DNA from: JANNSW01 sp031431235 | Lineage (GTDB): Bacteria; Pseudomonadota; Alphaproteobacteria; Rhizobiales; Hyphomicrobiaceae | Direction: 5' to 3' | Assembly (NCBI GenBank): GCA_031431235.1 | Contig: JANPDA010000454.1 | Coordinates: 1-12,590 of the forward strand | DNA length: 12,590 nucleotides | In this document: positions 1-6,614 of the stretch, in pieces | Layout of the letters: the number at the start of each line of letters is the position of its first letter | Numbering within the stretch: position 1 is the first letter of the stretch | Position numbers and translations under genes: made by a program | The notes under the pieces: generated by a model | What the model was told of the DNA's origin: nothing | Database searches by the model: none | Seen by the model: only the letters and a program-made list of their open reading frames with translations

Positions 1-87
1 GTGATGAGGATCATGGCGGCTCTCGCCAAGGCGCGGGGCGAGGAGATTGACGCTAGCATCCGCCGCAGCGACCTCGTCGGGACTTGA
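1..87 (+). CDS. Possible 3' end of an unidentified gene (partial)
   Basis: Frame 1 is open from the first base to a TGA at 85-87 and encodes 28 residues ending in RRSDLVGT. Third positions are almost all G or C, as expected for a coding tail in this genome. The fragment is short, charged and probably helical (ALAKARGEEIDASIRR). I do not recognise a family from it. It lies 159 bp upstream of the hupE start on the same strand, so it could be the gene preceding hupE. It is too short to exclude a chance open frame. Confidence 0.35.
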   Translation: MMRIMAALAKARGEEIDASIRRSDLVGT

Positions 88-124
88 GGTGCAATCCCGT
101 GCGGCGGATCCTGCGCAGCCTCGA

Positions 125-141
125 TCGAGCAGTCCGCTCGA
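125..141. repeat. Small inverted repeat upstream of hupE
   Basis: TCGAGC at 125-130 is the exact reverse complement of GCTCGA at 136-141, with a 5-nt loop. It lies between the end of the possible upstream gene (87) and the hupE start (247). There is no T-run after it, so an intrinsic terminator is not supported. It could be a weak hairpin or an operator half-site pair, or chance in GC-rich DNA. Confidence 0.2.
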
Positions 142-246
142 GCTACCGTGGGCGACGAGAGGCAGATCCAATGCAGCGCCTCCGGGAAGTGCTTCTTGCC
201 GAGTTTCGCCTCGCCATCGACCCAACATGCTTTGAGGAAATGTCCG

Positions 247-855
247 ATGTCCCTGGGAGCTTTCATCCGTAGCATACCTCTGGCAGCTGCTTTCGCGGTG
301 ACCGTTGCCTCGCCGGCTTTGGCCCATGTCGGGGTTGGCAACGTCAATGACTTCACTCATGGCCTGATGCATCCGATCGGTGGACTTGATCATGTGCTGG
401 CAATGCTGGCTGTCGGCATGCTTGCGGCTAATCTCGCTGGCCGGTCGATCTGGCTCGTGCCGGCTTCATTCGTGCTGATGATGGTTGTGGGTGGCGCTCT
501 GGGCATGGCGCATATCGGCGTGCCGTTCGTTGAAATCGGCATTGCGCTATCGGTCGCCGTGTTCGGATTGGCGATCGCCCTCCGGCTGCCGCTGACGGTG
601 CCGTCGGCGATGGCGCTGGTCGGGTTGTTTGCTGTCTTTCACGGTCACGCCCATGGTGGGGAGATGCCGTTGGATGCGCTGGGAGCAAGCTACGCGATCG
701 GTTTCGTGCTGGCGACGACGCTCCTGCACGCAATCGGCGTCGGCACCGGTCTCGGCGTCATGCGCCTCGGCGAGGCGTCGGCTCGAAGGGTCGCTCTGGC
801 CGGTGGGGCGGCTCTGTTTGCCTGTGGTCTCACGCGTCTGGCCGGCTCGATTTGA
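247..855 (+). CDS. hupE: HupE/UreJ family nickel/cobalt permease
   Basis: A 202-residue membrane protein of the HupE/UreJ family, secondary transporters of Ni2+ or Co2+ often found near hydrogenase or urease genes. The N-terminus is a signal peptide ending ...SPALA at residue 26, so the mature protein would begin with His27, typical of HupE. Two conserved metal-binding signatures are visible: HPIGGLDH (residues 42-49) and FHGHAHGGEMP (131-141). About six hydrophobic segments follow the signal peptide. The ATG at 247 is chosen over an upstream in-frame ATG at 148 because it puts the signal peptide at the very N-terminus and has GAGGA (234-238) 8 nt upstream. The gene faces the liv operon tail by tail and lies outside the pair of repeats, so it is probably unrelated to the catabolic cassette. 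Nickel versus cobalt cannot be told from sequence. Confidence 0.9.
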   Translation: MSLGAFIRSIPLAAAFAVTVASPALAHVGVGNVNDFTHGLMHPIGGLDHVLAMLAVGMLAANLAGRSIWLVPASFVLMMVVGGALGMAHIGVPFVEIGIALSVAVFGLAIALRLPLTVPSAMALVGLFAVFHGHAHGGEMPLDALGASYAIGFVLATTLLHAIGVGTGLGVMRLGEASARRVALAGGAALFACGLTRLAGSI

Positions 856-980
856 CGCAAGCCCAAAGCCGGGGGAGGGCGGCCGTCTCGCCCAGACACC
901 CTGCTGCGATACATCCAACGCCGATCTTCATCAGCAACCGCAAGGCCGCGGCAGTCCAAGGTTTGGCAAGCGGCGCTCGC

Positions 981-1110
981 TAGTGTTCCGGCCCATTCAT
1001 TCGATTCCGGCGAAGCTGGATCAATGAATGGAAAGACGGAACACAAACAAAGAGTTGACTAGTGGGCTGGCCATTCATTTGGGGTACCGAATGAATGAGT
1101 CGGAACACTA
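981..1110. mobile_element. IS630-type MITE, complete copy (130 bp with TA duplication)
   Basis: The ends at 981-1003 and 1088-1110 are inverted repeats matching at 21 of 23 positions: TAGTGTTCCG, three variable bases, then CATTCATTCG. The outer TA on each side, flanked by C on the left and G on the right, is what insertion into CTAG with TA duplication gives, the known habit of IS630/Tc1-mariner elements. The core (983-1108, 126 bp) has no room for a transposase. It is built of two imperfect hairpins. The left (983-1044) is closed by CGGAACAC at 1037-1044; the right (about 1060-1110) is centred on GGTACC at 1083-1088. A second copy in the same orientation begins at 12516. It sits between the convergent genes hupE and livF and supplies bases of the livF stop codon region. 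Confidence 0.75.
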
Positions 1111-1815
1111 GAGCCCCAGGTAGGAGCGGCGGATCTCGGGACGAGTCATGAGCTCGGGGCCGCTGCCCGAGAGCACGACCGCGCCGTTCTCCATGAGGTA
1201 GGCGCGCGAAGCGATGGCGAGCGTCAGGTGCACGTTCTGCTCGGCGAGCAATATCGTGGTGCCGCGTGCCACGAGCTCGGGGATGAGCGCGAAAATGCGC
1301 TTCGTCATGATGGGTGCAAGCCCGAGCGTCGGCTCGTCGAGGATCAGGAGACGCGGGCGGGCCATCAGCCCGCGAGCGATTGCAAGCATTTGTTGCTCGC
1401 CGCCGGAAAGCGTGCCCGCCATCTGGCGGCGACGATCGGCAAGCACGGGGAACAGCTCGATCATCTGGGCAAAGCTCTGCCCCGCCGCATCGCGCGCCCG
1501 TGCAGTGATGGCACCGATCCTGAGGTTCTCCTCCACGCTCATCTCCGGGAAGACCTGCCTTCCTTCGGGAACGAGCGCGATGCCTCGCTCGACGCGAAGA
1601 TGCGCCGGAAGCGCGGTCACGTCCTCACCATCGAGCAGGATGCTACCGCGCGTCACCCGCAGCAGGCCCGCGATACAGCCGAGCAACGTCGTTTTGCCTG
1701 CGCCGTTGCCGCCGATGATGGCCGTGATGCCACCGGCCTCGACATCGATGGCGACGTCGCGCAAAACGCCGACATTGCCGTAGCCAGCCGCAAGGGCCAC
1801 GATCTCGAGGAGCAC
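1108..1815 (-). CDS. livF: Liv-type ABC transporter ATP-binding protein LivF
   Basis: A 235-residue ATPase, the usual LivF length, which pairs with LivG to drive import through LivH/LivM. Walker A is GGNGAGKT (residues 35-42), the ABC signature is LSGGEQQ (136-142) and Walker B is RLLILDEP (155-162), followed by LGLAP. The LivF-typical PEGRQVFPEMSVEENL lies at 83-98. The start taken is GTG at 1815, 2 nt past the livG stop, with GGCGAGG upstream; a TTG at 1821 overlapping that stop is an alternative. The open frame runs further upstream, but only as a shadow of livG. The TAG stop (1108-1110) uses the TA duplication of the adjacent MITE plus the first base of the element. The protein nevertheless ends ...SYLGL, a normal LivF end, so nothing important is lost. 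Confidence 0.93.
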   Translation of the reverse strand: MLLEIVALAAGYGNVGVLRDVAIDVEAGGITAIIGGNGAGKTTLLGCIAGLLRVTRGSILLDGEDVTALPAHLRVERGIALVPEGRQVFPEMSVEENLRIGAITARARDAAGQSFAQMIELFPVLADRRRQMAGTLSGGEQQMLAIARGLMARPRLLILDEPTLGLAPIMTKRIFALIPELVARGTTILLAEQNVHLTLAIASRAYLMENGAVVLSGSGPELMTRPEIRRSYLGL

Positions 1816-1817
1816 TG

Positions 1818-2549
1818 TCAAACCTCGCCTTCCCCATAATAGGCGGCAAGCACTCGGGCGTCGCTCGCGACCTGGTCCGGCGCACCCGACATCACGAAGC
1901 GTCCATGGTGGAGCACGACGATCCGCTCGGAAAGATCGACGAGCGCGCGCATCACGTGCTCGACGACGAGCAGCGTCAGACCCCGCCGCGCCCTGACCTC
2001 GCGCACCAGCTCGATCATCCCAGTGACCTCGGCGGGCGTCAATCCGGCCATCACCTCGTCCAGCAGCAGCGCCTTGGGTCGCGCCGCGAGCGCCCGCGCG
2101 ACCTCGAGGCGCTTCTGGTCCGAGAGTGTCAGCTCGCCGGCGAGCTTGGCCGCTTGCCGCTGCAATCCGACCTCCGCGATCACCTCGAGCGCCCTTGCCT
2201 CGGCCTCGTCCCGGTCGAGTGCCGGGTTGCTGCCGAAGTGGGCCGAGGCAACGACGTTGCCGAGCACGCTCATCCCGCGAAAGGGCCGCACGATCTGAAA
2301 CGTGCGCACGATGCCCAGTCGGCAGATGCGGTCTGGCGAGAGGCCGGTGATCAGGCGATCCTCGAAGCCGACCTCGCCCGACGTCGGCACCAGATGACCC
2401 GAGATCAGCGCAAAGAGCGTGGTCTTGCCCGCCCCGTTCGCCCCCATGATACCGAGGATCTCGCCTGGGTTGACGTCGAAGCTGACCCCGTCGAGAGCCG
2501 CAAGCCCGCCGAAGCGGCGCGACAGATTCGAGACCCAGAGGAAGGTCAT
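1818..2549 (-). CDS. livG: Liv-type ABC transporter ATP-binding protein LivG
   Basis: A 243-residue ATPase of the LivG family, the partner of LivF. Walker A is GANGAGKT (residues 36-43), the Q-loop glutamine is Q85 in RTFQIVRPF, and Walker B is ALLLDEVMAGL (160-170) with the VMAGL extension typical of LivG. The H-loop histidine is in VVEHVMRAL. The ABC signature reads LTLSDQKRLEVARAL rather than LSGGQ; LivG proteins commonly vary here, but this form is far from the consensus. The ATG at 2549 overlaps the livM stop as ATGA, indicating translational coupling. The gene ends 2 nt before the livF GTG. Confidence 0.93.
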   Translation of the reverse strand: MTFLWVSNLSRRFGGLAALDGVSFDVNPGEILGIMGANGAGKTTLFALISGHLVPTSGEVGFEDRLITGLSPDRICRLGIVRTFQIVRPFRGMSVLGNVVASAHFGSNPALDRDEAEARALEVIAEVGLQRQAAKLAGELTLSDQKRLEVARALAARPKALLLDEVMAGLTPAEVTGMIELVREVRARRGLTLLVVEHVMRALVDLSERIVVLHHGRFVMSGAPDQVASDARVLAAYYGEGEV

Positions 2550-3457
2550 GCCGCGACCGCCTTCGAGCGGGCGGCGAGGAGCCCGAGGATGCCCTTGGGT
2601 GCAAACATGACGAAGACGACGAGCAGCGCACCCAGCAGCACGAGATAGAGTTGCGGCGCGCGCGCCCAGAGCAACTCCTGCACGAGCGTCAGGAATTTGG
2701 CGCCGAGGATCGGTCCGCGGGCATAGACGCTGCCACCCATGATGGCCATGACGATGATCGAGAGCGAGATCATCGGGTTGAAGACCTGGCCGACCTCGAA
2801 GTAGGTCGAGCGGAGCACCAGGATGCCGCCGACCATACCGGGCACGAAGGCCGAAAGCGCGTATGCGAGCGCCTTGTAGCGGACGACGGGTACGCCAATC
2901 GTCTGCGCCGCCATCTCGTCCTCGCGGATGGCGGCAAGGCCTTGGCCAAAGCGGCTCTGCATGACGACGAGCGTCAGCATCGTTGCCAACAGCGCGAAGG
3001 ACGCCATCCAGCGAAACAGCTCACCGTTGTCCGGAAGCCCGAACAGCAGCCGGCTCGTCTGACCGAGGCTCTGCTCGAGATTGAGGAGAAGATTTCGCAC
3101 GAGCTCGGAGATGCCGAAGGTGAGAACGACGAAGTAGGGCCCTCGCACACGCTGGACGGGCCAGGCTATGACAAGGGCGAAAGCGCTCGCAAACGTGCCG
3201 CCGAGGATGAGCGCAAACCACAATGGAAGCACGTTCCAGGATATGACGGCGACATAGGCGCCGATGCCGACGAAAACCACATGGCCGAGCGAGACATAAC
3301 CGGTCAGCCCCGAGAACAGGACCCAGCTCTGGGTCAGCGCAATCCACATGGTGAGCGTCATGGCGACGGCAAGTCCATAGGGGCCGAGGAGCTCAGGGAG
3401 CGCGAGGATGGCAATGACGGCTGCGCAGTAGAAAAGCAGCCATGACCTGCCGCTCAT
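2546..3457 (-). CDS. livM: Liv-type ABC transporter permease LivM
   Basis: A 303-residue inner-membrane permease with about eight to ten hydrophobic helices. Family landmarks are GLTGYVSLGHVVFVGIGAY (about residues 50-68), the cytoplasmic loop AIREDEMAAQTIGVPV that contacts the ATPases (EAA-like loop), and the C-terminal GGSVYARGPILGA followed by FAPKGILGL. These place it in the LivM rather than the LivH group. It forms a heterodimer channel with LivH. Start and stop are both coupled: its ATG overlaps the livH stop (ATGA at 3454-3457) and its stop overlaps the livG ATG (2546-2549). Length and motifs are complete, with no sign of damage. Confidence 0.93.
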   Translation of the reverse strand: MSGRSWLLFYCAAVIAILALPELLGPYGLAVAMTLTMWIALTQSWVLFSGLTGYVSLGHVVFVGIGAYVAVISWNVLPLWFALILGGTFASAFALVIAWPVQRVRGPYFVVLTFGISELVRNLLLNLEQSLGQTSRLLFGLPDNGELFRWMASFALLATMLTLVVMQSRFGQGLAAIREDEMAAQTIGVPVVRYKALAYALSAFVPGMVGGILVLRSTYFEVGQVFNPMISLSIIVMAIMGGSVYARGPILGAKFLTLVQELLWARAPQLYLVLLGALLVVFVMFAPKGILGLLAARSKAVAA

Positions 3458-4344
3458 CGGCTCGTCCTCCGCCCGTGCACGAGCCCCTCTGGAAAAAGCA
3501 CGAGCGTCAGCACGAAGAGGCCATAGAGCAGAACGGACGAGTAGGTGCTCGACGTCATCGCGACGCCATAGGTCTGCACGAAGGCGAGCGCAACGGCACC
3601 AGCGACGCTGCCCCAGATGTTGCCGAGCTGGCCGAGGATCACGACCAGGAACGCGATGACGGTATAGGGAAAGCCCAGGTAGGGGGTCACCTGCTCACTC
3701 ATGCTGAGCAGGCCGCCGGCGATGCCCGCCGAGCCGAAACCAATCAGGAAAGCAGTGCGTTGCGTGCGCTCGACGTCGACCCCGACAATGCGTGCGGCCT
3801 GCCGGTTCTGAATGAGCGCCTTGATCGCCATGCCGTGGGTGGTGCGTTTCAGGAAGACGAGGATCGCGGCGACGGACAAAGAGCAGATGACGAGAGTCGC
3901 CAGCCGATTTCCGCTCATGCGGATACCTGCGACCTCGACCACGTCCCTCCAGTAGTTGTAGGCGCGGGGGCTTGCCGTGAAGGCGAGTGCGGTCACGTTC
4001 TGGATGACGATGGAGATGCCGAAGAAAACGAGGAGGGAATTGGCTTCGAGCCGTTCGACCGGGCCTCCCTGCTCGATCAACCGGCGGAAGAAGGCGGAGT
4101 AGAGGAACAGGCCGATGAGCGAGGTCAGAGCTGCGGCGAACGGCAACACCAGGATGGGCGAGAGGCCGATCAGTGTGAACGCCCAATAGGTCGTGAAAGC
4201 TCCCAGCATCACCAGGTCGCCATGAGCGATGTTGAGCAGTCGCATGGTGCCATAGACGAGGTTGAGCCCGATCGCGATCAACGCGTACAGCGATGCCAGG
4301 ACGAGCACCGAGAAGAAAAGCTGGCCGGAGAGGAGCGTGGTCAC
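3454..4344 (-). CDS. livH: Liv-type ABC transporter permease LivH
   Basis: A 296-residue inner-membrane permease. The LivH hallmark ALIAIGLNLVYGTMRLLNIAHGD lies near the N-terminus, followed by a long hydrophobic protein with the loop ALIQNRQAARIVGVDVERT and the C-terminal LVLFPEGLVHGR. It pairs with LivM. The start is GTG at 4344; there is no good in-frame ATG before the conserved region and the ribosome binding site is weak (GGCGA, about 8 nt upstream). It begins a four-gene overlapping block (livHMGF) but is separated from the binding-protein gene by 204 bp carrying two hairpins, so its expression may be lower than that of the binding protein. Confidence 0.92.
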   Translation of the reverse strand: MTTLLSGQLFFSVLVLASLYALIAIGLNLVYGTMRLLNIAHGDLVMLGAFTTYWAFTLIGLSPILVLPFAAALTSLIGLFLYSAFFRRLIEQGGPVERLEANSLLVFFGISIVIQNVTALAFTASPRAYNYWRDVVEVAGIRMSGNRLATLVICSLSVAAILVFLKRTTHGMAIKALIQNRQAARIVGVDVERTQRTAFLIGFGSAGIAGGLLSMSEQVTPYLGFPYTVIAFLVVILGQLGNIWGSVAGAVALAFVQTYGVAMTSSTYSSVLLYGLFVLTLVLFPEGLVHGRRTSR

Positions 4345-4413
4345 GTGGCAATCGCCGAAACAATGCTCGTGCCGCTGCTGCCTGCACTCCCGGACGGCTG
4401 GGCGGCTCTGTAG

Positions 4414-4429
4414 CGGTTGGGATCAACCG
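4414..4429. repeat. Hairpin in the gap between binding-protein gene and livH (proximal to livH)
   Basis: CGGTTG (4414-4419) and CAACCG (4424-4429) form a perfect 6-bp stem with a 4-nt loop, about 70 nt upstream of the livH start. It lies in the same untranslated stretch as the larger hairpin at 4488-4522. There is no T-run on the transcribed side, so it is more likely an RNA-stabilising or processing hairpin than a strong intrinsic terminator. It could also be chance. Confidence 0.35.
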
Positions 4430-4487
4430 GACATCCCCGCCATTCGATCCGTGATGCTCGACAATGCTGGCTGAGCGGCTGACGGAG

Positions 4488-4522
4488 GCCCCGGACCGAG
4501 GCCTTGCGGCGTCGTCCGGGGC
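4488..4522 (-). promoter_or_regulatory. Stem-loop just downstream of the binding-protein gene
   Basis: GCCCCGGAC (4488-4496) is the exact reverse complement of GTCCGGGGC (4514-4522), giving a 9-bp GC-rich stem with a 17-nt loop. It starts 26 nt after the binding-protein stop codon in the direction of transcription. In many ABC operons a hairpin here protects the 3' end of the abundant binding-protein message and reduces read-through into the permease genes; that role is inferred. No T-run follows, so a Rho-independent terminator is not well supported. Confidence 0.5.
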
Positions 4523-4548
4523 GATGGGTAACGCGAGCGGGGCAGGTC

Positions 4549-5721
4549 TCACCGTGCCTTGAACGGCGCGGTCGCGATCTCCGCGGGCCAGATGAGATGC
4601 ATGCCGTCGGTCTGGATCTGCAGGAAGGCCGTCGGGGTGATCGCGTTCTCGACCCCGTTGAACTTCACAGGCCCGTTGATGGTCTCGAAGGTCTCTCCGG
4701 AGATGGTCGACCGGAGCTTGTCCTTGTCGAGGCCGGCCTTTGCGACCGCCTGCTGCAGGATCTCGCACGACATGTAGGGGAGCACCGTGTCGAGATAGTC
4801 AGGAGCCGACTTGTACTTTGCCACATAGGCATCGAAGAACGGCTTCGCCTTCGGCCACTTGGCCTGGAACTGGCTCCAATGGCCGATCGTGACGATGCCG
4901 TTGGCGGCCTCCCCGAACGCTTGCGAGAAGGCGGGAATGGTCGGGCCGACCAGCATGAACATGAACGGAGCGGCGACGCCCGATTCCTTCAATTGCCCCA
5001 TGAAGAGGAAGGAGTCGTTGGGATAGGAGAGGGCGACCACTCCGTCGGCGCCCGAGTCCTTGATCTTGGTGAGGAGGCCCGCCATGTCCTTGATATCCGG
5101 CGGATAGCTCTCGTTCACCGCGACCGCGATGCCTTCCGCCTCGAGTGCGGGCAGCAGGAATTTCAGGTTCTCCTGCGAGAAGGGAAGCACGTTGGCGATG
5201 ATCGCGGCCTTGGTCACGCCCGCCTGCTTCATGAGCTTGGCCAGCTCGGGCCCGATCCTGTCGGGAATCGCCGACGTCGTGAACCAGAGATTGCCGGGCT
5301 TCACCTCGCGGATGGCGACGGAGGCGGCCGTGTTGCCGACGACGGGAAAGGCGTACTTCTCGAGAATCCCCGAGATCGCCAGATGCATCGGCGTACCCCA
5401 CGGCGCCAGCAGCAGGTCGACCTTGTCGCTGGTGATCAGCTTCTCGTAGATCTGCGCCGACTTGCCCGGGTCGGACTCGTCATCATACCAGACGAGTTCC
5501 ACGGGACGCTTCTCGCCGGCGACATCGAGACCGCCAGCCGCGTTCACCTGCTCCGCCCAGAGCTCATAGGCCGTGATCTGCGACGGCGCGGCCTGCGAGA
5601 ACAGACCCGTCTTGGCGATCGAGTAGCCGATCTTCACCGGATCGGCGGCGTCCGCCAGACCGCCGCCGAGCACCATCGGCACGATGGCGGCGAGCCCCGC
5701 GATGAGCTTCGTGAAATTCAC
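4549..5721 (-). CDS. Periplasmic substrate-binding protein, LivJ/LivK (Peripla_BP_6) family
   Basis: A 390-residue binding protein that would capture the substrate in the periplasm and deliver it to LivHMGF. A Sec signal peptide (MNFTKLIAGLAAIVPM...) is followed by a likely cleavage site after LADA near residue 25. There is no lipobox cysteine, so it is soluble. The mature protein starts DPVKIGYSIAKTG, the family's usual first strand, and has the expected lobes: VELVWYDDESDPGKS, LLLAPWGTP, VVGNTAAS and a C-terminal LQIQTDGMHLIWP. The start is GTG at 5721, supported by the strong site AGGGAGGAAG at 5726-5735. It follows the hydrolase gene after 59 bp. The family binds amino acids, amides, urea and aromatic acids; the adjacent enzymes suggest an aromatic or heteroaromatic ligand rather than leucine, but this is inferred. 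Confidence 0.9.
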   Translation of the reverse strand: MNFTKLIAGLAAIVPMVLGGGLADAADPVKIGYSIAKTGLFSQAAPSQITAYELWAEQVNAAGGLDVAGEKRPVELVWYDDESDPGKSAQIYEKLITSDKVDLLLAPWGTPMHLAISGILEKYAFPVVGNTAASVAIREVKPGNLWFTTSAIPDRIGPELAKLMKQAGVTKAAIIANVLPFSQENLKFLLPALEAEGIAVAVNESYPPDIKDMAGLLTKIKDSGADGVVALSYPNDSFLFMGQLKESGVAAPFMFMLVGPTIPAFSQAFGEAANGIVTIGHWSQFQAKWPKAKPFFDAYVAKYKSAPDYLDTVLPYMSCEILQQAVAKAGLDKDKLRSTISGETFETINGPVKFNGVENAITPTAFLQIQTDGMHLIWPAEIATAPFKAR

Positions 5722-5725
5722 TGCA

Positions 5726-5735
5726 CTTCCTCCCT
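5726..5735 (-). promoter_or_regulatory. Strong ribosome binding site of the binding-protein gene
   Basis: On the minus strand this reads AGGGAGGAAG, with the GGAGG core 7 nt before the GTG at 5721. It fixes the start on a GTG and is the second of two strong Shine-Dalgarno sequences in the operon, fitting high expression of the binding protein. Confidence 0.7.
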
Positions 5736-5780
5736 ACTCGGTTTACCTGTCTGTGGCTGACTCGGGTCCGTTCCCTTCGG

Positions 5781-6614
5781 TCAACTCCCCGTACCTGACA
5801 TGAAGTGGCAAGCCTGTTCAATCCAGGGTCCGGCCGGATCGCCGCTCACATAGCTCGCCTGGAAGTGGTCCGAGCCTTCGAGCGAAAGCTCCGTTGCGGC
5901 GATGTCCGCCTTGCGCAGGGCAGCCGCGAGCTCGCCCGCCTGGCGCACGAGATGCGGGAAATCGGCTGAGCCATAGGCGATGAGGAACGGCGGTACGCCC
6001 GGCTCGATGTGGCGGATGGGCGAGGCGGCGATTTCCGTGGCGGTCCCTGCCGGACCCAAAAAGCGCGGGCGCATGGAGAGTCCCGAGCCCTCGCCGAAAT
6101 AGTAGGTGCCGGAGATGGGCAGGCAGCCCTTGACGACGTCTCGCGGAAGGCCCCTCGGTTTCTGCCAGTCGGTCATCACGCCGAGCAGGCTCGCATAGTG
6201 GCCGCCGGCTGAATGCCCTCCGATGAAAATCCGGGCCGGATCGCCGCCATGCGCGCGGATGACCGCATGGATCCTCGCAACGCCATCGGCGCAGTCCTGA
6301 TAGGCTGCCGGAAAGACATGGCTCGGCGCGAGGCGGTAGCCGATGCTGACGAAAGTGACGCCGCGCGCATTCAAGGCCGGTGCCATGAAGGCGAGCCATT
6401 CCTTGTAGCCGTTCGTCCACCCACCGCCGTGAATCATGGCGAGGACGGTGCCGGTTGGCCTGTCGGCGCGCCGGATCAGCAAGCTCTGATAGGGATCGGG
6501 ACCATAGGGAGCTTCGACGCCAGTGACACCCGCGCCGCGCCGCATGGCCTCCTCGTGGTATCTGGCGCCGACCGGGCTGAAAGGCTCCTGGGGGGGATAG
6601 TCCTCAATTCGCAT
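5781..6614 (-). CDS. Alpha/beta hydrolase, kynurenine formamidase / BD-FAE-like
   Basis: A 277-residue alpha/beta-hydrolase without signal peptide, so cytoplasmic. HGGGW (residues 62-66) is the oxyanion-hole motif shared by kynurenine formamidases and related esterases. GGHSAGG (132-138) carries the nucleophile Ser135, Asp218 in GSADFP is the likely acid, and His250 in GSDHF completes the triad. These features place it near arylformamidases and carboxylesterases of the hormone-sensitive-lipase side. The ATG at 6614 overlaps the end of the molybdenum subunit gene by 11 nt, so the two are co-translated. In context it may hydrolyse a ring-cleavage product, for example an N-formyl amide, as NicD does in nicotinate degradation, or an ester of the imported substrate. 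The substrate is not readable from sequence. Confidence 0.85.
   Translation of the reverse strand: MRIEDYPPQEPFSPVGARYHEEAMRRGAGVTGVEAPYGPDPYQSLLIRRADRPTGTVLAMIHGGGWTNGYKEWLAFMAPALNARGVTFVSIGYRLAPSHVFPAAYQDCADGVARIHAVIRAHGGDPARIFIGGHSAGGHYASLLGVMTDWQKPRGLPRDVVKGCLPISGTYYFGEGSGLSMRPRFLGPAGTATEIAASPIRHIEPGVPPFLIAYGSADFPHLVRQAGELAAALRKADIAATELSLEGSDHFQASYVSGDPAGPWIEQACHFMSGTGS

Noticed and set aside
88..246. Cobalamin riboswitch upstream of hupE (GGTGCAATCCCGTGCGG resembles part of the B12 box region)
   Set aside because: Only a short fragment resembles the motif. The conserved CCCGCAACTGT-like core and the flanking paired elements are not visible, and the stretch is too short for a full element.
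880..980. Terminator or gene remnant between hupE and the MITE
   Set aside because: Only a 5-bp GGGCG/CGCCC stem without a T-run, and a short frame (IFISNRKAAAVQG) too small to assign.
690..1046. Minus-strand frames at 690-1046 and 12270-12581 that share an identical N-terminus beginning MCSVFPFIDP
   Set aside because: The shared peptide is just the translated MITE repeat; beyond it the two frames are unrelated. They are not real genes.
1108..2631. Single 507-codon minus-strand frame reading as a fused LivF
   Set aside because: The first half is an out-of-frame reading of livG with no homology. Only the part from 1815 onward is a real LivF, and the LivG frame explains the rest.
2651..5760. 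Long plus-strand open frames opposite the liv genes and binding-protein gene (up to 418 codons)
   Set aside because: They are antisense shadows caused by high GC content. Their proteins are Arg/Asp/His-rich without domains, whereas the minus strand holds intact family members.
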